DNA of 64,000 nt from Sphingobacteriaceae bacterium (GTDB taxonomy: Bacteria > Bacteroidota > Bacteroidia > Sphingobacteriales > Sphingobacteriaceae). The stretch spans positions 95,179 to 159,178 of the forward strand of contig CAHJWG010000011.1 in assembly GCA_903642215.1 (NCBI GenBank). Reading direction: 5' to 3'. The translations under genes and the position numbers were made by a program. Below, piece after piece: positions 1 to 6,582 of this stretch (positions within the stretch are counted from its first letter, which is position 1; the number at the start of each line of letters is the position of its first letter). Below the pieces are notes generated by a model, which was not told the DNA's origin, did not search any database, and was given only the letters and a program-made list of their open reading frames with translations.

Positions 1-2
1 TG

Positions 3-419
3 CATCAATATTTCCCGACTGAAAGTTCTTGCCTGCAAGTAATCGAATCAGGTTTTTATGATACTTTAGGTTTGTTCCGGCCATCAAACCCAGCAAAAAC
101 TGCCGTTGCTTTGCGTTGGATGAAACTGTTACAAATTGATAACAATGTGCAAAAGCCATTTAAAAACGTAACGGCAAGTACACAAAGGCTGTGTTTACTG
201 GCCCGCGCACTGGTTAAAAATCCGCCGCTATTAATTCTTGACGAACCTTGCCAGGGTTTGGATGCGCAACAGCAACAGCATTTTAAATATCTGCTGGAAC
301 TCATCTGCCAAAACAGTAATACTACTTTAATTTACGTTACCCATTATCAACAGGAAATACCGGAAGTTGCGGACAAAGTTTTGAGGTTGGATAACGGAAA
401 AGTTGTATCATGTATTTAG
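3..419 (+). CDS. ABC transporter ATP-binding protein, ModF-like (3' end only)
   Basis: The reading frame is open from the first bases of the window, so the gene starts upstream and only about the last 138 residues are here. Visible parts are a degenerate signature (VTASTQR), Walker B (LLILDEP), a D-loop (CQGLDA) and an H-loop histidine (VTH). The stretch ESGFYDTLGLFRP before the signature resembles the ModF/PhrA group of double-ATPase proteins of the molybdate system; that assignment is from memory of the family. No permease is visible downstream. The TTG at 72 is internal, not a start. Confidence 0.75.
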   Translation, partial: HQYFPTESSCLQVIESGFYDTLGLFRPSNPAKTAVALRWMKLLQIDNNVQKPFKNVTASTQRLCLLARALVKNPPLLILDEPCQGLDAQQQQHFKYLLELICQNSNTTLIYVTHYQQEIPEVADKVLRLDNGKVVSCI

Positions 420-425
420 TATTAA

Positions 426-488
426 GTAACAAGTATTTAGTATCAAATATCAAGCAAGCCTTATTACTTGCTACTAAATGCTTGATAC
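426..488. repeat. Imperfect inverted repeat, possible terminator or attenuator hairpin
   Basis: Arms 426-453 and 461-488 pair at about 22 of 28 positions around a 7-nt loop. They are built from variants of the words AGTATTTAGTA and AGTATCAA. The repeat starts 7 nt after the ABC gene stop and ends just before the -7 box of the next gene. Confidence 0.5.
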
Positions 489-498
489 TCGAAATCCC

Positions 499-506
499 TA
501 TCTTTA
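499..506 (+). promoter_or_regulatory. Bacteroidota-type -7 box of the thioesterase gene
   Basis: TATCTTTA fits the TAnnTTTG consensus with one change. It lies 4 nt before the ATG at 511, so a nearly leaderless transcript would start at that ATG. No convincing -33 element was seen. Confidence 0.45.
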
Positions 507-510
507 CACC

Positions 511-1038
511 ATGATTGCTAAAAAAGCCTCCGAATCTCACACGATAATGAATGAATTAATCCTCCCGAATGATACCAACATGCTGAATAACCTGATGGGC
601 GGCCGTATGTTGCACTGGATGGATATTGCAGCGGCTATTTCGGCACAAAAACATTGTAACTGTTTAGCAGTCACCGCTTCTGTAGATAGTGTTTCTTTTA
701 AACATGCCGTAAAATTGGGTGATGTAGTGAGTATTGAAGCGCAGGTAACGCGGGCTTTTAACACATCGGTAGAAGTTCGGCTGGTGGTTTCGGCACAAAA
801 TATTCCTTCCGGTACAACCATTAAAAGTAACGAAGCTTACTATACTTTTGTAGCGATTGACAGTGATAACAAACCGCATCCGGTACCAGAATTAATCCCG
901 GAAACGGAAGAAGAAATTGCTTTGTTTGCCGGTGCCATGCAACGCCGGCAGCTACGTTTAATTTTAAGCGGAAAAATGAAAATCCATGATGCTACAGAAT
1001 TAAAAGATTTCTTTTACGGTGCCGCAAACCAGCATTAA
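511..1038 (+). CDS. Acyl-CoA thioesterase, hotdog fold
   Basis: Hydrolyses acyl-CoA thioesters in the cytoplasm. The protein (175 aa from this start) has the hotdog signature NNLMGGRMLHWMDIAAA, with the likely catalytic Asp near residue 38, followed by the strand SVDSVSFKHAVKLGDVVSIEAQV typical of the YciA/BACH group. An in-frame ATG at 478 lies inside the upstream inverted repeat and before the -7 box, so I prefer the start at 511. The chain-length preference cannot be read from the sequence. It is probably monocistronic. Confidence 0.85.
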   Translation: MIAKKASESHTIMNELILPNDTNMLNNLMGGRMLHWMDIAAAISAQKHCNCLAVTASVDSVSFKHAVKLGDVVSIEAQVTRAFNTSVEVRLVVSAQNIPSGTTIKSNEAYYTFVAIDSDNKPHPVPELIPETEEEIALFAGAMQRRQLRLILSGKMKIHDATELKDFFYGAANQH

Positions 1039-1098
1039 GCCAAATGCTATTTATTTAGTCCTAATTGCTTGTTAAATATTGTTAAAGTGCTGTTGCAG

Positions 1099-1112
1099 AT
1101 GCTATTTTTAGC
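1099..1112 (+). repeat. Degenerate copy of the 14-bp motif
   Basis: ATGCTATTTTTAGC differs from ATRCTKYTTTTATC at two positions. It lies between the thioesterase gene and the next secreted-protein gene. Confidence 0.3.
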
Positions 1113-1178
1113 GAATAGAAACTTTATTTTGATTCAACAATATTTTTTGATTTTTGAAATAATGTTTAAAGTTTAGTC

Positions 1179-1700
1179 ATGATGAAATTCCGATTATTGT
1201 TCAGCACAATACTGATCTTATTTTTTGCCGGTAAAAACAGTATCGCCCAAACTTTAAAAACATACAAAGATGCCGTTAATCACTTCGAAATAGCTATCCC
1301 CGCGAACTGGTCTGTTACACAAAGTAATCCGCGTTTAAAACTGATTGCAATCGGGCCGCAAACTTCTGATTATACTTCTGTTCCGGAAAACATCAACCTT
1401 AATTTTATCGATGCACCAAATGCAAGTTTGGATGCAGCTTATGCCATGTCTATAGAATCCAACAGTTCTTTAAACGGATTTATTTCGGTTGATAAAAAAG
1501 GTACTTCTGTAAGTAATAAATACAAGTGGTACATTAACTCACATAAAGATTTACAAAATAATATTACTTTGCAAACTATTGTATTTGTATATTATTACAA
1601 GCAGAAAGCAATTTTACTTACTTGTACCGCAATGCCGCAAAGTTTTGATAAATACAATCCTGTCTTTTTTAAAATGGCTAATTCCTTAAAGTTGCAATAA
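1179..1700 (+). CDS. Secreted protein of unknown function, PsbP-like
   Basis: A 173-aa protein with a clear N-terminal signal peptide (hydrophobic residues about 5-18, cleavage after SIAQ near 24). The mature part begins with a phrase (NHFEIAIPANWSV) seen in PsbP/DUF1795-type domains, which are small alpha/beta proteins of the periplasm or outer membrane. I see no catalytic motif. Two consecutive ATG codons (1179, 1182) could each start it. A near copy of the 14-bp motif (1230-1243) lies inside the signal-peptide region. The family assignment is tentative. Confidence 0.65.
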   Translation: MMKFRLLFSTILILFFAGKNSIAQTLKTYKDAVNHFEIAIPANWSVTQSNPRLKLIAIGPQTSDYTSVPENINLNFIDAPNASLDAAYAMSIESNSSLNGFISVDKKGTSVSNKYKWYINSHKDLQNNITLQTIVFVYYYKQKAILLTCTAMPQSFDKYNPVFFKMANSLKLQ

Positions 1701-1704
1701 TCAG

Positions 1705-1718
1705 ATACTGCTTTTATC
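1705..1718 (+). repeat. 14-bp motif, exact copy (ATACTGCTTTTATC)
   Basis: Lies 4 nt after the stop of the secreted PsbP-like gene. Followed by ACTTAAA, a partial form of the RNN-TAAAAA extension. Confidence 0.75.
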
Positions 1719-1832
1719 ACTTAAATGTGATACAATCAAAAGGTTTAATTTAAAAAAGTATATATTTTTTGTTTAAACCAACGCGAAATACAAGCACTCT
1801 AAAAATCATAATTAACCTTAAAAATTAAGCTT

Positions 1833-2042
1833 ATGAAAACGCTGAAAGTAGCCTTACTTGTATTATTAACTATTGTAACTTTTGATGCAGCCAATGCATC
1901 ACCTTTTAACAACTTTGACCGCAGAGGACGTGAAATCCGCCGCCACGAACGTTGGGAAAGACGTCATCACCACGACCGTTTCCACAGAGATTATGGTTCA
2001 GATCATTATTACAGAGATTACGGCCGCGGTGGCAGATATTAA
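1833..2042 (+). CDS. Small secreted Arg/His-rich protein
   Basis: A 69-aa protein with a signal peptide (residues 1-22, ending AANA). The mature part is almost entirely Arg, His, Tyr, Asp and Gly, in repeats such as RDYGSDHYYRDYGRG. Such proteins are common in Bacteroidota but have no assigned function; the His and Tyr content would allow metal or polyanion binding (inference). A strong terminator follows at 2055, which supports the gene being real and monocistronic. A second ORF in another frame over the same bases is a shadow. Confidence 0.65.
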   Translation: MKTLKVALLVLLTIVTFDAANASPFNNFDRRGREIRRHERWERRHHHDRFHRDYGSDHYYRDYGRGGRY

Positions 2043-2054
2043 TATCGTTCTGAT

Positions 2055-2084
2055 AAAAGGAACCTGTAATTGCAGGTTCCTTTT
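2055..2084 (+). terminator. Rho-independent terminator
   Basis: Perfect 12-bp stem: AAAAGGAACCTG pairs with CAGGTTCCTTTT across a 6-nt loop, ending in a T-run. It follows the Arg/His-rich small protein gene. Confidence 0.85.
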
Positions 2085-2152
2085 ATGTTTGAATTAGTTC
2101 CAAGTATCGGGTGGTAAAAGAAGTATTAAAAAAGACAATCCAACTTTCGCAA

Positions 2153-2181
2153 AAAAACCCGAAACTTTCGTTCCGGGTTTT
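2153..2181 (-). terminator. Probable terminator of the Met-rich protein gene
   Basis: AAAACCCG (2154-2161) pairs with CGGGTTTT (2174-2181). Read on the minus strand it ends in a T-run, downstream of the gene ending at 2203. Confidence 0.65.
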
Positions 2182-2202
2182 CAAAATCTTTTAAAGATTG
2201 GC

Positions 2203-2523
2203 TTACATTGCCATGTGGTCTTTCATCGGCATCTTATCAACCTTGCCGCTCATCATCACACTTTGGCCGTCTTTCAGCATCATAGATTTTCCGTCTTTCA
2301 TCTTCACTGTGCCGTCGGCCATCACCATTGTGCCGTTTTTCATAGTCATGGTTTTGGTTAAAGGCATAGATTTTCCGTTCATCATACATACCATTTTTCC
2401 GCCGTGCATCATTACACAATCTCCCATTTTCATAGACTTTGAATCCATTTTAGCCATTTTTTGCTGAGCCATTGCGCTACAGCTTAATACCGTAGCAAAT
2501 GCGTAAACAAGTATCTTTTTCAT
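2203..2523 (-). CDS. Secreted methionine-rich protein, DUF6799-like
   Basis: A 106-aa protein from the ATG at 2523, with a signal peptide ending at about AMAQ (residue 20). The mature protein has many Met-x-x-Met and Lys-Met pairs and two tandem repeats of the type MKNGTMVMADGTVKMKDG, as in the DUF6799 family (recognised by eye). Methionine-rich periplasmic proteins often bind Cu(I), but no copper gene lies nearby, so that role is inference. The track start at 2541 adds six residues in front of the natural MKK start. It stands alone and is bounded by its own terminator. Confidence 0.75.
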   Translation of the reverse strand: MKKILVYAFATVLSCSAMAQQKMAKMDSKSMKMGDCVMMHGGKMVCMMNGKSMPLTKTMTMKNGTMVMADGTVKMKDGKSMMLKDGQSVMMSGKVDKMPMKDHMAM

Positions 2524-2934
2524 AGTTTTTAGTTTTATCAATATTACGGAAATTTCTTCTAACGTTTATTTTTCGCTGAAAAATTTGGTTGATTTTTGTG
2601 TGGTAAAAGAAGTATGGAAATTATTGCTGATTTCTTTCGAACACTCGTAATTGCAAATCCTGACCAGTAGGATTCGCCTCTGGAAAGCATTTAGCCTGAT
2701 ACACCTGTGTGGGTACTAATCACCGCATCTTTACTAAATTAAATCAATCACTAAGAAAACGGTTCATATCAGGACTTCCCTATTTAACAAAATTTGTATC
2801 AAGTAGATTTCTGGCTTTTCTAGTTAGAAATTTGCTATTTTTAATGAATGTTTATATTTAGGTTTAAAATTTTTTAGTTTTTTATCAGGTTGATTTTCTT
2901 TTCATAATTATTAGTTTTACAATAAAAATAAATT
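2524..2934. other. Intergenic stretch without a recognisable gene
   Basis: About 410 bases. It holds a one-mismatch copy of the 14-bp motif (GGTAAAAGAAGTAT, 2602-2615) and becomes strongly AT-rich toward the PepSY-like gene at 2935. I see no tRNA, riboswitch or clear hairpin. Confidence 0.5.
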
Positions 2935-3183
2935 ATGATTGATGTAAGAGTTGCAACAAATGCAGCGGTAGAATACCTTAAACAATTTTTTGCGACTGCC
3001 AATAATGTTCAACTTGAGGAAATTGAAATTTCTGAAGATGAGAGATTTTGGAGTGTTACTTTAAGCTATGATGATGCGGATAGATATTCTGTAAACTTCA
3101 ATCGCGACAAAAAATATAAGATTTTTAAAATTGATGCAAATACGGGTAGTGTGCTTTCTATGAAAATACGTGAACTTTCGTGA
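2935..3183 (+). CDS. Small PepSY-like protein, putative partner of the PIN protein
   Basis: An 82-aa protein without a signal peptide. An N-terminal helix (AAVEYLKQFFA) is followed by strands typical of a small PepSY-like fold (FWSVTLSYDDADRYSV, then YKIFKIDANTGSVLSMKIREL). It overlaps the next gene by 4 nt (GTGA), so the two are translationally coupled. DNA here is much more AT-rich than the metabolic genes nearby, consistent with recent acquisition. By its position it may be the antitoxin or immunity partner of the PIN nuclease; that is inference. Confidence 0.7.
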   Translation: MIDVRVATNAAVEYLKQFFATANNVQLEEIEISEDERFWSVTLSYDDADRYSVNFNRDKKYKIFKIDANTGSVLSMKIRELS

Positions 3184-3680
3184 CAAATTTTGATTATTTT
3201 ATTAAGCGATATAGAAACAAATCTTTGCTAATTGATACTAATCTTCTTATACTTTTACTTGTTGGTATAACTAATAAGGGTTTTATTAAAAATTTTAAAG
3301 CAACAAAATCTTATACAGAAGAAGATTATTTTTTATTGAGAAAAATCATAAAACATTTTAGAATTATCACAACTTCACATGTTTTGTCTGAAGCTTCCAA
3401 TCTGTGCGAAAAAGCAGATAAGTATTATAAAGAAAAAATCTTTAATTCATTTTCGCAAATAGTTCAAGAAATTATAGAAGTACCCGTTTCTTCTAAAGAA
3501 ATAACAATAACTCCCATATTCTTAAAGTTTGGATTAACTGATAGTGTATTGTTCCATTTGTCAGCAAAAGGTGCAGTAGTATTAACTGATGATTTTGAAT
3601 TACATGGCTATCTTATTTCCAATGGTGCAGTAGCTGCAAACATGAACTTATTTAGAGGAGAATATTTAATTAAATCTTAG
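3180..3680 (+). CDS. PIN domain protein, putative RNase toxin
   Basis: A 166-aa protein with the acidic residues of a PIN domain in order: LLIDTNLLI near residue 18, a Glu in HVLSEASNL near 66, FGLTDSVLF near 120 and VLTDDFELHGYL near 135. PIN domains are Mg-dependent single-strand RNases, often toxins of type II modules (VapC). It starts with GTG inside the stop region of the upstream gene, the usual arrangement of a coupled pair. The partner is not a VapB-type DNA-binding protein, so this is not a textbook VapBC. The region is AT-rich. A housekeeping RNase role cannot be excluded. Confidence 0.75.
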   Translation: MTNFDYFIKRYRNKSLLIDTNLLILLLVGITNKGFIKNFKATKSYTEEDYFLLRKIIKHFRIITTSHVLSEASNLCEKADKYYKEKIFNSFSQIVQEIIEVPVSSKEITITPIFLKFGLTDSVLFHLSAKGAVVLTDDFELHGYLISNGAVAANMNLFRGEYLIKS

Positions 3681-3738
3681 AAAGCTTTATTTTAACTAAG
3701 ACCTGAATTAAAAATAAATACTTTTCTGGTAAACCCAA

Positions 3739-5742
3739 CTATCTTACCCTAAAAACATTATTTCCACGATCCACATCCGGCAGTGCACCATCCGGATCAA
3801 TCTGAACTTGCAAAACATCCTGCGTAGCCGGCAGTTCAAAAGTAATGGCTTTATTTTGCAGCCAGGTTTCTACCGGAAACGTTTGGCGTTGCTTACTGCC
3901 ATCTCTCAAGGTAATTTCTACTACAAAAGGCATCGCCATTTTTTCTAAGTTGACAACTGTGATGCGGATGCTTCTTTTATCACCTGTTTTTTGGTATTGT
4001 GCATCACGGATAGCTAAATCCAATTTCCAGTTGTTGTAAAACCAGCCTTTCCAGTACCAGTTCAAATCTTCTCCCGCACCGTTTTCCATAGAACGGAAAA
4101 AATCATCAGGTCGCGGATGTTTGTAAGCCCAGTTTTTGATGTATTGCCGGAAAGCATAATCAAAACGGTCTTTGCCCAAAATCTGCTCTCGCAGTAAAAT
4201 CATCCCGAAAGCAGGTTTGAAATAAGCAATCGTGTGGCGGTATTTTTCCTTGATCGCATCTGCAGCCGTCATAATTACCGGCGCATTCGGATCAGTAATT
4301 GTCGGTACAATTTCATCTGCCGGGTTACCGCCGCCGGGCGCATATTCGCCGTCGCGTTTCGGCCCATATTCGCCTTTGTTAAACACATCCGAAGCGTAAA
4401 CATCTATAAACGTGTTAAAACCTTCATCCATCCAGGCAAAACGGCGTTCATTACTGCCCACAATCATCGGGAACCAGTTGTGGCCGATTTCGTGCGCCGT
4501 TACCCAAAAAAGTTCTTTGCCTTTATCGGTAATCCCGTCAAAAACAATTCCAGGATATTCCATGCCGCCTGCGGTTCCGGCTTCGTTAACCGCAACCGGC
4601 CAGGGGTACACAAACCATTGCTTGGAAAAATATTCAATCGAACCTTTTAAATATTCTGTTGCCCGTCCCCAGGCATCGTTGCCCGCACTTTCTATCGGGT
4701 AAACCGACATCGACATACATTTTTTTCCTTCGGGGAGATTTACGCGCGCTGCATCCCAGATGTAAGCTTTGGATGCGCCGAAAGCGACATCACGGGTATT
4801 TTTCATCAAAAAATGCCAGGTTAAAGTCCCTTTTTGTACCGGACGAGAAGCAGGATCATTCACTTCCGCAGCCGAGCGGATCATAATGGTTTTATCGCTG
4901 TTGCGTGCTTTTTCCAATAGTGAAATCTGTTTCGCCGTCAGCACTTCTTTCGGGTTTTGCAACTCGCCGGAACCGGCCACAATCATATCCCAGGGCACAT
5001 TTACTTTGTAATCGATATCACCATATTCTAAATAAAACTCGCCTGCACCCAAAAAAGGTAAAGTATCCCAGCCGGAAGTATCATCATAAACACACAGCCG
5101 CGGAAACCACTGCGCGATCTCGTAAATCTTCCCGTTTTTGGTTTGATTATAATCTGTCCGTCCGCCAAAAGTTCCCGGAATCTGGTAATGATATTTTATT
5201 AAAACATTGATTTTTCCGCCGTTCGGCAACAACGCTTTTGGCAGCCGAATTTGCATCCGTGTGTCATTCACCACATAATTTACGGTTTGCGCTTTGCCGT
5301 TTATAACAATTTCTACGGATTCAAATTCGTAACCTTTGGTATGTTCTGTTGCTGCGCGGCCGGTTACAAAGTTGGAACGTGCTTCTTTTACATAGGTATT
5401 TTGGTCGAGTTGCAGCCATAAATAAGGCAAAGCATCCGGACTGTTATTGGTGTAGCTGATGTTCTCCGTAGCGGATAAGGTTTTTGCCGCAGTATCAATC
5501 CTGGCGTTTAACTGATAATCAACCCGGTTTTGCCAGTATTTTGGCCCCGGCGCACCATTTGCCGAATGAAACTCGTTCCCTTTCTCCGCATAAAAACCAG
5601 GGGAAAATAATTCCTGTGGATTGTAGTTAGACGTAATTGTATCGTTGGGATTGTTTGCGCGCCTTCTTTGGGCATAAATAGAAGCCGTAAGCAGCATCAT
5701 TAAGGTTACAACAGCAGCAAAAGAAGTATATAACTTGTTCAT
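3739..5742 (-). CDS. Secreted M1-family zinc metallopeptidase
   Basis: A 667-aa protein with a signal peptide (residues 1-25, ending IYAQ), an N-terminal beta domain and the gluzincin motif HEIGH (417-421) with the distal zinc-ligand Glu at about 440 in AWMDEGF. The M1 exopeptidase motif appears as GGMEYPG. It is a clear paralogue of the 808-aa protein at 61466-63892: both share [10 protein letters not shown] or SGAPGTKYWQ near the N-terminus and the block around the active site. The C-terminus has a beta domain. Substrate unknown. Codons at 3968-3981 carry an exact 14-bp motif, encoding DKRSI. Confidence 0.9.
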   Translation of the reverse strand: MNKLYTSFAAVVTLMMLLTASIYAQRRRANNPNDTITSNYNPQELFSPGFYAEKGNEFHSANGAPGPKYWQNRVDYQLNARIDTAAKTLSATENISYTNNSPDALPYLWLQLDQNTYVKEARSNFVTGRAATEHTKGYEFESVEIVINGKAQTVNYVVNDTRMQIRLPKALLPNGGKINVLIKYHYQIPGTFGGRTDYNQTKNGKIYEIAQWFPRLCVYDDTSGWDTLPFLGAGEFYLEYGDIDYKVNVPWDMIVAGSGELQNPKEVLTAKQISLLEKARNSDKTIMIRSAAEVNDPASRPVQKGTLTWHFLMKNTRDVAFGASKAYIWDAARVNLPEGKKCMSMSVYPIESAGNDAWGRATEYLKGSIEYFSKQWFVYPWPVAVNEAGTAGGMEYPGIVFDGITDKGKELFWVTAHEIGHNWFPMIVGSNERRFAWMDEGFNTFIDVYASDVFNKGEYGPKRDGEYAPGGGNPADEIVPTITDPNAPVIMTAADAIKEKYRHTIAYFKPAFGMILLREQILGKDRFDYAFRQYIKNWAYKHPRPDDFFRSMENGAGEDLNWYWKGWFYNNWKLDLAIRDAQYQKTGDKRSIRITVVNLEKMAMPFVVEITLRDGSKQRQTFPVETWLQNKAITFELPATQDVLQVQIDPDGALPDVDRGNNVFRVR
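3968..3981 (+). repeat. 14-bp motif, exact copy inside the M1 peptidase gene
   Basis: ATGCTTCTTTTATC; read on the coding (minus) strand it encodes DKRSI in the C-terminal beta domain. Confidence 0.8.
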
Positions 5743-5787
5743 AGTCGATTATTTTTGAACAAGCAATATAAGAGGTAATATTTTTAG

Positions 5788-5801
5788 ATGCTTCTTTTAT
5801 C
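5788..5801 (+). repeat. 14-bp motif, exact copy
   Basis: Intergenic, upstream of the M1 peptidase gene. It abuts the T-run side of the toxin-gene terminator and carries the extension (CGCATAAAAA). Confidence 0.85.
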
Positions 5802-5804
5802 GCA

Positions 5805-5832
5805 TAAAAAAAGCGGCTGGTTATGGCCGCTT
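5805..5832 (-). terminator. Terminator of the toxin-antitoxin operon
   Basis: AAGCGGC (5811-5817) pairs with GCCGCTT (5826-5832). On the minus strand the stem is followed by seven Ts, giving a standard intrinsic terminator 10 nt after the toxin stop. Confidence 0.85.
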
Positions 5833-5841
5833 GCTGATAAA

Positions 5842-6165
5842 TTATATTTGGCTCAGGATTGCATCCAGTTCTTTTTGGCTTATATTGTCTTTTTCTGACT
5901 TATCATAAATAGTAGCAAGATAAACCACCTCATCAATAATAGCAACATAAGTTATAACTCTTGCACCACCACGCTTACCTTTTCCTTTACTTGAAATACC
6001 GAACCTGATCTTATAAAAACCTTTACCGATTGGTTTTCCTTGAAAAGGGTTTTCCTCCAACAAATCAATTAATTTAGAAAAATCACTTGAAATAGACGGA
6101 TATTTTTTGTTCAAATACTTCAGTTCTTTAGCAAAACGCTTAGTAATATCTACTTTAAAGCTCAT
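5842..6165 (-). CDS. Type II toxin, RelE/ParE family
   Basis: About 107 aa from the ATG at 6165, which overlaps the antitoxin stop by 11 nt; an ATG at 6183 would overlap more. The order is a helix pair (VDITKRFAKELKYLNKKYPSISSDFSKLIDLLEENP), then the RelE/ParE-type sheet (GFYKIRFGISSKGKGKRGGARVITYV) and VVYLATIYDKSEKDNIS at the end, the usual mRNA interferase or gyrase-poison fold. Basic residues in the central loop could serve RNA binding. Which of the two activities it has cannot be told. Confidence 0.8.
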   Translation of the reverse strand: MSFKVDITKRFAKELKYLNKKYPSISSDFSKLIDLLEENPFQGKPIGKGFYKIRFGISSKGKGKRGGARVITYVAIIDEVVYLATIYDKSEKDNISQKELDAILSQI

Positions 6166-6379
6166 TGAGTAAATCTCTGGCACTTTGAAGCTTTATTTTC
6201 CCTGCACGCGCTAACTTTATTTCCTCAATCGCTTCTTTTAAATCTTCTGCAACTGTTTTATTGTAGGGTTTTTCTACAAGTATCTCTGCTTTCGTTTCCA
6301 CTTCAATGCCCAACCGTTTTAACAAATTGGTTAACAATGCGAAATCTTTCGGGTCAACATTTTTTAATAAAAGTTCCAT
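6155..6379 (-). CDS. Antitoxin of the RelE/ParE-type module
   Basis: A 74-aa, mostly helical and charged protein (MELLLKNVDPKDFALLTNLLKRLGIEVE at the start, then VAEDLKEAIEEIKLARAGK). It lies directly upstream of and overlaps the toxin gene, as antitoxins do. The tail (AEDLKEAIEEIKLARAGKIKLQSARDLLNEL) is the kind seen in antitoxins that wrap around RelE/ParE toxins. The pair is probably autoregulated, but I could not identify an operator. I see no typical ribbon-helix-helix or HTH signature. Confidence 0.75.
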   Translation of the reverse strand: MELLLKNVDPKDFALLTNLLKRLGIEVETKAEILVEKPYNKTVAEDLKEAIEEIKLARAGKIKLQSARDLLNEL

Positions 6380-6431
6380 AAATCAAATTTAATAGTTTTC
6401 TATTACATCGGTACATTTCCTTAAAATAACA

Positions 6432-6445
6432 ATGCTTCTTTTATC
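6432..6445 (+). repeat. 14-bp motif, exact copy
   Basis: Intergenic, upstream of the antitoxin gene and directly before the hairpin at 6454. Confidence 0.85.
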
Positions 6446-6453
6446 GACATAAT

Positions 6454-6477
6454 AAAGCGGTCATTGCTAACCGCTTT
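6454..6477 (-). terminator. Probable terminator hairpin
   Basis: AAAGCGGT (6454-6461) pairs with ACCGCTTT (6470-6477) in the gap between the Ig-like secreted protein gene and the antitoxin gene, both on the minus strand. The T-run is weak. Confidence 0.6.
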
Positions 6478-6515
6478 CTATAAATTTAAAGTACAGGTTT
6501 ATGTGGATTATTACC

Positions 6516-6529
6516 ATGCTTCTTTTATC
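6516..6529 (+). repeat. 14-bp motif, exact copy
   Basis: Second copy in the same intergenic gap, 70 nt after the previous one and in the same orientation, 54 nt from the stop of the Ig-like protein gene. Confidence 0.85.
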
Positions 6530-6582
6530 GGCACAAAATCATCAACCCAAATATTATTATTAAGGGGTGTTTATGTTGATGT

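Noticed and set aside
4234..5210. Long plus-strand frames opposite the M1 peptidase gene
   Set aside because: They lie fully over a well-supported minus-strand gene with clear motifs; their translations have no domain. Shadow frames.
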